64,000 nucleotides of DNA from Cupriavidus necator (GTDB taxonomy: Bacteria; Pseudomonadota; Gammaproteobacteria; Burkholderiales; Burkholderiaceae). The stretch's first letter is position 1, and each line of letters opens with the position of its first letter. Below are positions 27,153 through 35,421 of the stretch, piece by piece. The notes below the pieces were generated by a model that saw only the letters and a list, made by a program, of their open reading frames with translations, searched no databases and had not been told where the DNA came from. The stretch spans positions 1 through 64,000 of the forward strand of contig CP074382.1 of the NCBI GenBank assembly GCA_022041995.1, written 5' to 3'. The translations under genes were made by a program, and so were the position numbers.

Positions 27153-27601
27153 TACCGATCTCGGACGATCTTGTACTTGATCTGCCTATTATCAGCCGCG
27201 ATGATATCGATCGTGAAATTCTGAAACTGCACAGTTTTCGATTCCGCCAAGTCGTATTTGACGCTCTGATAGAAGGCGGGGGCAGCATAGCCTTGACGGA
27301 ATTCCCGATAATTGAGCTCCACAGTTGTCCCGGAAAGGCCAGAGTAAATCAGCTCTTTCTTGTAGAAATCTTCCGAGGGCTCTGTCATCGTCTTCCACCC
27401 ATCTGGCGAGTGAAGGATGCCGACCCAAACACGCCGTTTGGTGATGTAGCCGTTTTGATCGGTGAACATAACACTCCCAGTTGTTGCGGTGACATCCCGC
27501 CCAACCGTATACGACTTGAAGGTGCGTTGCTCGATTACGGTGGAGGCGCACCCGCTCAGTAGTGCAGTTGCGACAACGACGCTTAGCGTGATGAATTTCA
27601 T
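27152..27601 (-). CDS. Small lipoprotein (149 aa)
   Basis: Starts MKFITLSVVVATALLSGCAS: a lipoprotein signal peptide with lipobox LLSG-C at residue 17. It has no Asp at +2, so it may be sorted to the outer membrane. The mature part is rich in beta-type alternation and contains YTVGRDVTATTGSVMFTDQN and KYDLAESKTVQFQNFTIDII. The start is chosen for the signal peptide; an upstream extension of 25 codons has none. It is the first gene of an apparent operon with 26955-27152 and perhaps the DUF2939 gene. Function unknown. Confidence 0.75.
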   Translation of the reverse strand: MKFITLSVVVATALLSGCASTVIEQRTFKSYTVGRDVTATTGSVMFTDQNGYITKRRVWVGILHSPDGWKTMTEPSEDFYKKELIYSGLSGTTVELNYREFRQGYAAPAFYQSVKYDLAESKTVQFQNFTIDIIAADNRQIKYKIVRDR

Positions 27602-28182
27602 GATTGTCCCCGTGGCTTTCCTTTCAATACTGGAATAGCTTCGGAAGATTCGCATCGGCCAAATGGATTGATGCATCCCAATCTTTTGGAGGGTAAATGT
27701 GCCGCTCCTTCCGCCAGCGGTGACAAAGCACTCGGAAGGACGGCCGACCTTCTCGCCCCAGTCCGGTCTCTAGGACGTGGGGAAGTGCCTCAAACTGCGC
27801 CGGGCACCGCCGTTACGCTCCCAGTCGTCAATGCTGGGCAACCGTAGGTGCAGAGTGCGAGCCGACAAGGGCGTAGGGACACCGTTGCGGTGGCAATTGT
27901 CTTCACCGCGGTCGGACTCAAGCGTCCATACGTTCGGGTGTCATCCCTGCGTGCAATCCGATACCAATTTGTCTTGTGGTTAGTCCGATGAACCGTTGAT
28001 TTGAACTAAACGCGTGCGTAGCGCTGCCTGCACGGATCAATACAAAGATCGTATGGGGTCATGAGACTTCACTGTCGCCAGTACGCGGGGCAAACTGACC
28101 TTGCGGTCACCATGGCTTCGACCAACGCACGCGGGACAAGCGGTGCGTGCGTGAGAAAAGAGCAAACGAAGATGGCCTAGTT
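27602..28182. other. No recognisable feature
   Basis: About 580 bases separate the lipoprotein gene from the end of the ATPase gene. No open frame with coding character, RNA gene or clear promoter was seen. The lipoprotein promoter should lie near 27602-27720. Confidence 0.5.
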
Positions 28183-30519
28183 TCAGTTCCTCGAGGGAGG
28201 CCGAATGTCCAGTGCTGGCCAGAACGCCGGATTGATGGCGAAGACAGCATCCTCGCCGGCACGCTCGACCCGGATTCGCAGAACCTTCTGGTCGTAGTTG
28301 ACATCGAAGATGTAGTAGGTCCGCTCAGGCGTCTGGAGTCCAATGATGCCGTAATAGAGAAGGAACTCCAGCCTCTTCGCCACGAGGTCTTCGTCCGTTC
28401 CAGTATCTTGCAAGAGTGCGACAAGGTCTTGCTTCTGCATAGTTGCCGGGGCATCGATGAATCGATAGACGAGGTCTTGCGCTTGGGGTAGTACGTCTGC
28501 GAGTTCCCTGTCCAGCTCCATCAGCAAGTCCTGCGAGTACGCTCGTAGTCCCTTCTCGATGTCAGAGTTCTCAATCTTCGCGTGACCGAAGTTATTGGCG
28601 AAGCCGCGGCAATGGTTGAATATCTTGAGCAGGTTGCGTGGTCGCATCAAGGAGCGGTCAATCATGTACGCCGACGTTTCTTCGCCGTTGAAGTGAGAAA
28701 CACACAGGCTTCGCCATGCTTGGTCGAAGCCCGTCCTGTCAGGCGATAACTCCAAGGCGTTCACGAGGCGTAGTCGTAGCATTTCTCGTAGGAGGTCGGG
28801 CTCGGTCCAGTCGAGAATCGCCCGCATCTCCTTCCCGTAGTCTGCGCTGCGTTGCATCAAGTGCTCATACACGTCGTTCCGCACAAATTCGATGCAGCGG
28901 AAGCGATGCCCGGACTTCTGCATTTGCGACTCGATTTTGCGGCCAGCATCTATCAGGCAGCGCAGAACTGCAGTGTCGATTTCGTCGACGCCGCCGGTGC
29001 TCCATCCCTTGTCCAAGTTGTCGAAGAGAATCCAGACCGACTGCTTCTTCTCAAGGTAGTCCGAAATCTTCGTCCGCAAGCTTCGGATGTCGTGGTAGTA
29101 GAGAAGGCTGGTGACCTGGTCGTTTGTCAGTCGCTGACCAGGCTCGTCTGAATGCAATTGCTTGAACTTTGCGGTGATGTTTTGGGACAGCGCCAAGAGG
29201 CGTTCGGAGAAATCGCCCTCGTCAGAGAACTCGTCCGTCTTGTACGTTGCCTCGAGCTCTCGGTAAAGCTCGTAGATTTCGTGGTTGTTCTTGTGCGTGA
29301 CTCGGTCTTTCTCGAGCAGCTTGTAGGCGACCTCGAGAAGAATCAGATACTCCCAGAACGCCGTGACAAGATGCTGGAGCGAGCCCTCACTGAGATACGT
29401 CAGCAACTCCTCCTTGAGCTTGAGGAGCTGAAACCCCTCGGGCTTCAGGTCTACGACGATATTTCGCTTGTCCGAGCGAGTGCGGTCACGAATCTGAAGG
29501 AATAGGGCGGTCTTGCCTGCGCCCTTCCGACCGACGACCAGATTGACGTCACCGTTGATAGTCCTGGTGTACTGGTCAGTCCGCAGATAGTAGTTGGCCA
29601 GAGTCGCCATCTCGTTTTCTGCGGTCGGGTCTCCAACTCGCAGGTTCTGGAGAATCGTGGCGCCAGTCACGGGTGACGGGTCGACCATCTGCTGGTACTC
29701 AGTAATCTCCAGTGCCAGCTCGCTAACCATCTCGAGAATGTCATCCGGGAAGCGATACGTCTTCACGTCGTCCCGGACATCCAGCGGTGCGTCATAACCT
29801 GCCGGCGCAAGCATCAGCAGTGGCTTCTGCAGACCTCGAACCAGGCCTGCGACGAACATCGCTCGGACGTTGTGCACCTTCGCGATACGGCTCGTCCCGC
29901 TTTCCAGTGGGGTAGCGACGCCTGCCGAGGCGACCACTTGGCGAATCGCGTCGTTAGCAGACAGCCGGGTATCTTCATCTGGGCTGAAGCTTCGGTAGCG
30001 GTATCTCGCCTTCTTGATGCGCGACGTCAGCATCGTGGCCGCATCGCCGGAAATTGGGGATTCGACTACGTAGACCGGAGCCTTGGAGTCGAGGGTACCC
30101 TGGACCGACAGCGGCGTCACATCGATGCGGCTGCTCAAGCGTCGTTCGAGGTCCGAGGCATCGGTATACTCGAAGTAGCCCAACGTATCGAAGATGCCGG
30201 CATCCTTCGCAAGGGCGCGGTCCCCCTCCGTGTTCTTCTTTCTCACGAGGAAGCAGCGTTTGCTGCAACCAATCGCAAAGCCAATCTCGTAGACGACATT
30301 TAAGTTCAGGTAGGTGATGTCGGCCACGATGTAGCGCGACTCCTGAATGCGCTCCAGAATCGGCGAGACAAGCTGATTGCCTGGGATGTCGTTGAACTCC
30401 CATGGCTCGTAGTGGACGTCGATGGGCTTGGCATTTGCCGACGCAATCGCGTCGCGGATGATGCGCGATAGTTCGCCGTCGAAGGATGGGTAGGCTACAA
30501 ACGCAAGCTCTTTTGTCAT
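28183..30519 (-). CDS. Deoxyribosyltransferase/TIR-like domain fused to a P-loop ATPase; defence candidate
   Basis: A 778-residue protein. Residues 1-135 form a small Rossmann-like domain with SRYIVADITYLNLNVVYEIG: the Glu in NVVYEIGFAIG (Glu78) matches the catalytic Glu of nucleoside deoxyribosyltransferase-like and some TIR-like NAD-cleaving domains. Residues about 145-275 look like a second domain of the same fold (NVRAMFVAGLVRGLQKPLLM). Residues about 290-700 are a P-loop NTPase of the Sll1717 type with Walker A VGRKGAGKTALF (329-340) and Walker B VWILFDNLDKGW (495-506). A winged-helix-like C-terminus follows. Sensor-NTPase-effector fusions of this plan are typical of anti-phage proteins. 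It stands alone, flanked by empty DNA. The family match is firm, the defence role is inference. Confidence 0.75.
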   Translation of the reverse strand: MTKELAFVAYPSFDGELSRIIRDAIASANAKPIDVHYEPWEFNDIPGNQLVSPILERIQESRYIVADITYLNLNVVYEIGFAIGCSKRCFLVRKKNTEGDRALAKDAGIFDTLGYFEYTDASDLERRLSSRIDVTPLSVQGTLDSKAPVYVVESPISGDAATMLTSRIKKARYRYRSFSPDEDTRLSANDAIRQVVASAGVATPLESGTSRIAKVHNVRAMFVAGLVRGLQKPLLMLAPAGYDAPLDVRDDVKTYRFPDDILEMVSELALEITEYQQMVDPSPVTGATILQNLRVGDPTAENEMATLANYYLRTDQYTRTINGDVNLVVGRKGAGKTALFLQIRDRTRSDKRNIVVDLKPEGFQLLKLKEELLTYLSEGSLQHLVTAFWEYLILLEVAYKLLEKDRVTHKNNHEIYELYRELEATYKTDEFSDEGDFSERLLALSQNITAKFKQLHSDEPGQRLTNDQVTSLLYYHDIRSLRTKISDYLEKKQSVWILFDNLDKGWSTGGVDEIDTAVLRCLIDAGRKIESQMQKSGHRFRCIEFVRNDVYEHLMQRSADYGKEMRAILDWTEPDLLREMLRLRLVNALELSPDRTGFDQAWRSLCVSHFNGEETSAYMIDRSLMRPRNLLKIFNHCRGFANNFGHAKIENSDIEKGLRAYSQDLLMELDRELADVLPQAQDLVYRFIDAPATMQKQDLVALLQDTGTDEDLVAKRLEFLLYYGIIGLQTPERTYYIFDVNYDQKVLRIRVERAGEDAVFAINPAFWPALDIRPPSRN

Positions 30520-30809
30520 TCTCTTTAGCTGCTACGAGCGTTCCAACAACTACAAAAATTTTCGTCTGCCGCCCGGCCTGGCAGCGTCCTCCTGCTGACC
30601 AAGCTTGCCGGCCATGAGCGGCTCCTCACCGGCCGAGTGAGTATGCAGCATTTTTGCCAAATAACGCGTTAGGGGAGGTTCCGGCCATCAATGTTATTTG
30701 CCGTTGGTCAGTTACCCGGCAAAAAGACCAAGGTGGGCGCCTGCAAACATTCACGCGCGGTGTCACCTTTCTCGGGAATGCCAAGGCGATAACCACAATA
30801 TATAGTGCC

Positions 30810-30837
30810 TTGACGGCGTAATGGTTGCTGATATAGT
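30810..30837 (+). promoter_or_regulatory. Probable sigma-70 promoter
   Basis: TTGACG at 30810-30815 and TATAGT at 30832-30837, 16 bases apart, close to the consensus. The predicted start of transcription falls at the first bases of the CIRCE-like operator that follows. The bases 30520-30809 upstream contain no gene. Confidence 0.6.
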
Positions 30838-30843
30838 GGTACA

Positions 30844-30870
30844 TTAGCACTCATGGCATGAGAGTGCTAG
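30844..30870 (+). promoter_or_regulatory. CIRCE-like operator (HrcA binding site)
   Basis: TTAGCACTC-N9-GAGTGCTAG matches the CIRCE consensus TTAGCACTC-N9-GAGTGCTAA at 17 of 18 conserved bases with exactly nine bases between the arms. It overlaps the expected transcription start of the promoter at 30810-30837, the usual place for HrcA repression of heat-shock genes. The gene downstream is a truncated patatin-like gene, not a chaperone. Confidence 0.7.
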
Positions 30871-30930
30871 CCATCGTGATGGCGCGGCAAGTGTCAGCGG
30901 TCCCTTTGTTTCGATTCTGGGGTTGTGGAA

Positions 30931-30992
30931 TGGGTACAACAAAATCGCGTTTTCAGGTGCTCGCGCTCTCGGGTGGCGGCTATCGAGGGCTC
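30931..30992 (+). pseudogene. Patatin-like phospholipase, only the N-terminus left
   Basis: About twenty codons from MGTTKSRFQVLALSGGGYRG. The FxVLALSGGGYRG(L) motif is the oxyanion-hole start of patatin-like lipases such as the CapV effectors of CBASS systems. Homology stops at about 30992, where unrelated sequence begins. The serine (GxSxG) and Asp-Gly motifs are missing, so nothing functional remains. The start is preceded by GTGGA only. Confidence 0.6.
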
Positions 30993-31091
30993 CTTCATGT
31001 ATGTATCGACGAGCTGATGCCGAAGGAAGGCTCGGTATTCGCCGACAGTCCAGTCGCCTTCTGTGACCTTCAGTTCTAACGTAACCATCAA
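30993..31091 (-). pseudogene. N-terminal fragment of an unrecognised gene
   Basis: The minus strand opens MMVTLELKVTEGDWTVGEYR and continues AFLRHQLVDTYMK until the junction with the patatin fragment. The amino-acid pattern looks coding, and two truncated genes meeting head to head fits a deletion or insertion scar. Family unknown. Confidence 0.3.
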
Positions 31092-31150
31092 CGTCGTTCC
31101 GGTCTGTTGGCACCCATTGCTCGAGTTGTGCAGGCCTTACACACGAATCT

Positions 31151-31904
31151 CGTCCGGCCCTCGACGCCACCCTGCAGGCCGACCTGGCTGAACTGCGCAG
31201 CCGCTTCCCCGACAACCGCGCGCTGTACCGCGACGTCTGCGGCCTGCTGTTCTTACCGCTACGGGGTCACGCCCACTGCCAACAAGCTCTACAGCCTGGT
31301 ACGCAAGGGCAGCATGGGCACGCCCGCCGAGGTGCTCCAGCAGTTCTGGCAGGAATTGCGCGGGCGCACGCGCGTCACCATCGATCACCCGGATCTGCCC
31401 GATGCGTTGAAGGACATCGCCGCCGAGGCGATCAAGACGGCCTGGCAGGCCGCGAATGAAGCGGCGAGCAGCGAACTGGCTGCGCTACGGGTGGAAGCCC
31501 GCGACGTCGCGAATGCGGCTGAGGCCGAGCGGGACGACGCGCGCGCCAGAAGAGCGAGCGGACCGCCGAGGAGCTGCGCGGCGAACTGGCCGCCGCGCGC
31601 AGCGAGGCCCGCGACGCCGCCGTGGCCCCATGCGGAGGCGCGCGCCCGGCTCGAAGCCCAGGCTGCCACACTCACGGACCGACTCGCGGCGGCCGAACAG
31701 GCGCAAGGCCGGCATGCGCTCGAACTGGAGCGGGTGGGCGTCGAGCTGGCGGCGGCACAACGACGCGCCGAGCGCGCCGAAGCCGAGGGGCCGCTCGCGC
31801 GTCAGCTGCTGGCAGAATTGCGCGGGGCGCTGCACGAGCTGGACGGCGGGGGCAGGCGGCGGGGTGCAACGCCGAAGGAGAGTCGTCATGGCAGATCCCC
31901 TTAA
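31151..31904 (+). pseudogene. kfrA: KfrA-like plasmid DNA-binding protein, two frameshifts
   Basis: The KfrA N-terminal domain is plain: LDATLQADLAELRSRFPDNR and ALYRDVCGLLF in one frame, then FRYGVTPTANKLYSLVRKGS, MGTPAEVLQQFWQELRGRTR and DHPDLPDALKDIAAEAIKTA in the next. A long Ala/Glu/Arg-rich coiled coil follows, crossing another frameshift near 31550, and ends …QRRAERAEAEGPLARQLLAE, LRGALHELDG. KfrA proteins bind operators through the N-terminus and polymerise through the coil in plasmid partitioning and regulation. The first residues are missing and two single-base shifts break the gene. Confidence 0.8.
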
Positions 31905-32074
31905 CGGTCATGCTCTGACCTCGGGCCGGTGATTGTTGCGTAACGGGAAACCGTTTATTGCTGTGTTCGCTATTTGCCGCTCTGGGGAAAACCCTTATCT
32001 TTTAATCCATGCGATACCGCAGCGCAACAAGTCCACAACAGCCGGGTCGCTTCAAAAAAAGAAAAGGGGAAATC

Positions 32075-32317
32075 ATGAACGCCACCCGCTACGCCTTGAT
32101 CGTCATCACAGCCATCGCCGCCACCTTGTCCGCTGCCCCGGTTCTGGCCAACAGCACAAAGTTCGATCCCTACACTGCCGGTGCGCGTGCTGCGAAGTAT
32201 GACATCTACGTCGACGGTGCCAAGGCTGGCAAATTCAACCCCTACGCCGATGGCGCAAAGGCGGGCAAATTCGACGGCACCCGCTACGAGTTCTCGACCG
32301 ACCACATGCCGCTCTGA
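32075..32317 (+). CDS. Small secreted protein with 12-residue repeats (80 aa)
   Basis: Starts MNATRYALIVITAIAATLSA with a good Shine-Dalgarno (aagggga). A signal peptide cleaves near APVLA-NS. The mature ~56 residues consist of three 12-residue repeats, KFDPYTAGARAA, KYDIYVDGAKAG and KFNPYADGAKAG, plus a partial fourth (KFDGTRYEF). The aromatic-Asp/Asn-Pro-Tyr and Gly-Ala-Lys pattern suggests a periplasmic beta structure. Small exported proteins of this look occur in Cupriavidus and relatives; the role is unknown. It stands alone between a kfrA remnant and unassigned DNA. Confidence 0.7.
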   Translation: MNATRYALIVITAIAATLSAAPVLANSTKFDPYTAGARAAKYDIYVDGAKAGKFNPYADGAKAGKFDGTRYEFSTDHMPL

Positions 32318-32577
32318 GGCAGCGAGCCCCGGAAATCGGAGCAACCTCATGGTCATCCGGCGCAGAGCGAGAGCCGTTACTGGCCTTGGTGGCGGCACTT
32401 GGCTACAGCCCCTGGCGGCTTCGTGCATTTCGCAACCGGCGAGGAAGCTACGGCGCTGTACCCGTTCAACGCTTACAACGAGGACGCCAGTCTTCCTGCA
32501 GCTTGGGCGGTTACTGTTACGGCTTCTCGGCTTCGGTGCTGGACCCGCTCACAGCAAGGATTTCGCAAGTCTTTGAT

Positions 32578-32877
32578 TCAAACGATTTGGGCGCCCGTAT
32601 CAATTTGCGGCAAAAGATCACCCGTGCTTGCGGCCTTTGCAAGCTCCACTCTCAGGCCGGCCCTCTGATAGCGGATTCCCCATGCCTTGGTATGACCCTG
32701 GCTACGTGCAACTGCGTCCGCTCCTGAACAATGGCTCGCAGCGGGTCGTGTGTCTGCGCGACTTGGTGCGAACCCCGCTGGCAAAGCCCTCGGGGTTCGC
32801 CTTAAACAGGACCACCATCCGCTCGGGCGCCAATCTGAATGTTCGGAAGCGAACATTATCAGAGTAACGGTGTATTT
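32578..32877 (-). CDS. Possible small gene with a strong ribosome binding site
   Basis: The minus strand has a perfect AGGAGG seven bases before an ATG opening MKYTVTLIMFASEHSDWRPS. The frame continues for 100 codons, but after residue 25 its composition is poor, and a neighbouring frame (RMVVLFKANPEGFASGVRTK) reads more naturally. This suggests a real gene start followed by a frameshift or decay. No family recognised. The rest of 32318-33049 contains no gene I can support. Confidence 0.35.
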   Translation of the reverse strand, partial: KYTVTLIMFASEHSDWRPSGWWSCLRRTPRALPAGFAPSRADTRPAASHCSGADAVARSQGHTKAWGIRYQRAGLRVELAKAASTGDLLPQIDTGAQIV

Positions 32878-33049
32878 CATTTGGCTTCCTCCTAAGTTAT
32901 CTTTGCCATCGCCCATGCGAGGTTGATGACTCTTGTCAACGGTGCCTTGCCTTGGTCAAAAAAAGAGAGTCCGGGACTGGCAAAGCCTTGCTGGTGGCAT
33001 TCGCGATGCTCGGGCGAGAAAAAGAAGAGGTAAGTCCGGAGGCGCCGTC

Positions 33050-34006
33050 ATGGATGAGCAGGAGACCCTTAAGTGGTTTGAGATTCCTAGGTGGGCCATC
33101 GAACCAAGTGTTCGAGCGCTGCGCCTGGGAAATAGTGCATTCGACTTCCTGTTTTATGACGTCAATGCGCTATGGCTGACCATCCTTGGAGATGGCGAAG
33201 TTATCCAAACGACGGGCTCCGCCACCAAAGCCACCGAGGAAATTTTTCGGCATCTCGATCTCGGGGCACTGACTAATCCGGAAGGGTCGGTGCTGGTTGT
33301 TGACGCCATGCGCTCTCCATACATAACTCGGTTCGCTGATGTTCCGACCTTTATCGAGTGGGCGAACGAGAACAGCAGCGTGGAAGCCGTTTCGGTTAGT
33401 GGGGTCGGTAGTTCAGCGCTTGGCTCCGCCGCCCTTGCGTGGAACCTTTCCATGTCGCTGGGCCAGCCTGTGGCTGCAATCGTCCCAGGCTATGGGGTGG
33501 CAGATGTTTTTCAACAAGCGCTTGGAGGGTGGTTTGGCTTCGGCGTGTACAACTGGGTCAAACAGTCCGTTCAGGAACTACTGGCACATACTGCGCCGTC
33601 TGTTGCTGCGATTGGCCGAGACCTTCAGAGCTCTACTCCGAGCTGTTCGAAAGCAAGCTCCGGTGTACCAGTCTTCCGGCGGGGCAGCGGATCCTCCGAC
33701 GTTTTGCACGATATCTTGCTGGAAGTCCCAACTGTTAAATGTTTGTTTGGCCACAGCAAAGGGGCGTTCGTCATCGCAAATGCAATACTTGGGCTCCCGC
33801 CTAACGTATTGCAGGCCCTTCGAATCACCACGTATGGCTGCACGGTAAGAAAAAATGCATCGGCAGGTGGATATCAACAATTCCTCGGTACTATCGACGC
33901 ACTTGGGTGGTTGAATTCTTGGGGAAACCAGCCCGATCATACAATATTCTCTTGGCACAGCACCAACACGGTATTGCCACTAGCCATGCACGTTCAGCGG
34001 CTTTGA
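33050..34006 (+). CDS. Alpha/beta-hydrolase-like protein with a GHSKG motif
   Basis: A 318-residue protein starting MDEQETLKWFEIPRWAIEPS; GGAGG lies nine bases upstream, so this start is preferred to one 39 codons earlier. The likely nucleophile elbow is CLFGHSKGAFVIANAI (G-x-S-x-G, Ser near residue 247), typical of lipase-like alpha/beta hydrolases. Candidate strands precede it (SVLVVDAMRSPYITRFA; VAAIVPGYGVADV). A conserved His follows in DHTIFSWHSTN near the C-terminus. It resembles uncharacterised lipase-like proteins rather than a named enzyme. No signal peptide or partner gene is evident; the substrate is unknown. Confidence 0.65.
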   Translation: MDEQETLKWFEIPRWAIEPSVRALRLGNSAFDFLFYDVNALWLTILGDGEVIQTTGSATKATEEIFRHLDLGALTNPEGSVLVVDAMRSPYITRFADVPTFIEWANENSSVEAVSVSGVGSSALGSAALAWNLSMSLGQPVAAIVPGYGVADVFQQALGGWFGFGVYNWVKQSVQELLAHTAPSVAAIGRDLQSSTPSCSKASSGVPVFRRGSGSSDVLHDILLEVPTVKCLFGHSKGAFVIANAILGLPPNVLQALRITTYGCTVRKNASAGGYQQFLGTIDALGWLNSWGNQPDHTIFSWHSTNTVLPLAMHVQRL

Positions 34007-34178
34007 GACGGCTATGCCGGATACTGCTAGCCGCGATGAAGGAGGAAAAAGTTAATCGCTCCGCGGAAGCATCAGCGATTACGGGCCGCGACTGGCGTAG
34101 TGCGCGGATCGTCCATGCAGCCCAGCCAACGGTAGCGACAATGAGCGCGCCGACAATAACAGTGACTGTTTCACTCAC
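33891..34178 (-). CDS. Possible small membrane protein, antisense to the hydrolase end
   Basis: From a GTG at 34178 the frame reads MSETVTVIVGALIVATVGWA AWTIRALRQ, a convincing single membrane helix with a positive-inside flank, then a hydrophilic helix ending …KAAERAW. The last 38 codons overlap the 3' end of the hydrolase gene on the other strand and look non-coding. It may be a truncated membrane protein or a chance frame. Confidence 0.3.
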   Translation of the reverse strand: MSETVTVIVGALIVATVGWAAWTIRALRQSRPVIADASAERLTFSSFIAASSIRHSRLKAAERAWLVAIPCWCCAKRILYDRAGFPKNSTTQVRR

Positions 34179-34189
34179 GATTTGGCCTC

Positions 34190-34255
34190 TGATTGGCCTC
34201 TGATTGGCCTCTGATTGGCCTCTGATTGGCCTCTGATTGGCCTCTGATTGGCCTC
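34190..34255. repeat. 11-bp tandem repeat, six perfect units
   Basis: TGATTGGCCTC is repeated six times without a change, with a degenerate unit before (gatttggcctc) and a half unit after (tgatt). It is intergenic, between the hydrolase gene and the next hypothetical gene. Perfect units suggest recent slippage; the copy number may vary between strains. Confidence 0.9.
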
Positions 34256-34439
34256 TGATTCCGGGGGCTTAGAGGGTTGGTGCTTCAGTTAGCGCGGAAT
34301 GGGGGCATCCGCGCCCCTACAACGCCTACGTGCCGGGTTCCTCTTGCGGGATTTCCGCACCCGTAACCCGGAATCTGAGGGGTTGCAGCCTCCATCTTTC
34401 CCTTGCAAAGGGTCTGTCCGGCCATCAAACGATTGGATT

Positions 34440-34925
34440 ATGGACAGGGATACAACACGCGAAGAGCGCACGGCAGCCAGGGACCACGCCGACGAAGCTG
34501 CAATGCTTCGTGCTCATGCACGCAAGATGAGGACTTTTCTGGAAAAGTGGATTCCAGACTCAAATCTTTCCAATGAGGCTGAGTTTGTAAATAACGTGGT
34601 TCCTGGTGATGCTGAGGAAAACTTTACGTTAAGTACGCCGTTCGGGCTCATCCATGCCAGGTTCGGCTTCTGCTTTCACGGCAACCAGCTTGCTGCAAGG
34701 TATGAGTTCTGCTCCGTCGCTACAGGCGATGATGGGGCGGTGAGGCTGACCCCGTTCCACGGGATGATCCTTGACTACCATGGGCGCGCCACCTACTCCG
34801 ACGGTGGGGACTATGAATGGGACTTTGATACAGCAAGCATTCGCAGCCAGTTGGTTGCACCCATCGTTGTGCGGACGCTGCTGTTCAGCCTGGTGCAGAC
34901 GCTCCCGAAGATTCCGCTGAAATAG
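34440..34925 (+). CDS. Hypothetical protein (161 aa)
   Basis: Starts MDRDTTREERTAARDHADEA with a charged N-terminal helix, then a mixed alpha/beta region (NFTLSTPFGLIHARFGFCFH; RLTPFHGMILDYHGRATYSD). There is no signal peptide and no motif I recognise. Coding character is good and a terminator follows 20 bases after the stop. The in-frame region upstream (34299-34439) is rejected because it lacks a Shine-Dalgarno and reads poorly. It may be monocistronic. Confidence 0.55.
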   Translation: MDRDTTREERTAARDHADEAAMLRAHARKMRTFLEKWIPDSNLSNEAEFVNNVVPGDAEENFTLSTPFGLIHARFGFCFHGNQLAARYEFCSVATGDDGAVRLTPFHGMILDYHGRATYSDGGDYEWDFDTASIRSQLVAPIVVRTLLFSLVQTLPKIPLK

Positions 34926-34945
34926 ACCCCCAACAGCAGACAGAA

Positions 34946-34981
34946 GCCACCTTCGGATGAGTCACCTTCGGGTGGCTTTTT
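34946..34981 (+). terminator. Rho-independent terminator
   Basis: GCCACC (34946-34951) pairs with GGTGGC (34971-34976) and is followed directly by TTTTT. It lies 20 bases after the stop codon at 34925 and so ends transcription of the hypothetical gene. Confidence 0.7.
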
Positions 34982-35022
34982 CGTTCTCTCCAGCCGCAGC
35001 CGCAACAAGGCGGGCGCAGCCA

Positions 35023-35370
35023 TCAGAGCTTACCTGGTTCGCGAAGATCGAACGAGGGCATCACGACGCGGTGTTCACCTACGGCGGCAGGGCTCTCTAT
35101 CTCGATACCAAGGAAGCTTTGGAAGCTTCTTGCGCCGCCATCTTCGGCCTTTGCGTGGGCGAAGTGCCGATAGCCGGAGTATGGCCAGACGCTGCCAACA
35201 TGCATATGGCCGCCGATGCCAATCAGCTCGTCCGATCGGATAATCGTGCCGATTGTAGACAACGGGCGCCTGCTGTATTCCACGGACTCGACTGGCAGCC
35301 CGGCTCGGTCAACATCGATCTTGCCCCTAATATTGTCTTTGTGGTCTCCCAACAAGCTCCGGCAGGTCAT
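35023..35370 (-). CDS. Possible hypothetical gene; coding strand unresolved
   Basis: A 115-codon minus-strand frame (contains SDELIGIGGHMHVGSVWPYS and GARSFQSFLGIEIESP) lies downstream of the CcbP-like gene in the same direction. A longer plus-strand frame (34957-35514) covers the same DNA but would start inside the terminator. Neither shows a known motif. The minus frame is preferred on context only. Confidence 0.25.
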   Translation of the reverse strand: MTCRSLLGDHKDNIRGKIDVDRAGLPVESVEYSRRPLSTIGTIIRSDELIGIGGHMHVGSVWPYSGYRHFAHAKAEDGGARSFQSFLGIEIESPAAVGEHRVVMPSFDLREPGKL

Positions 35371-35421
35371 TGGCGTTGTGGTGGCTGCGGATGCTATGGC
35401 ATCACGGCGGACGATCTGATG

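Noticed and set aside
34190..34255. 11-bp repeat array considered as plasmid iterons
   Set aside because: Units are too short, directly abutting at 11 bp, with no rep gene or AT-rich region next to them.
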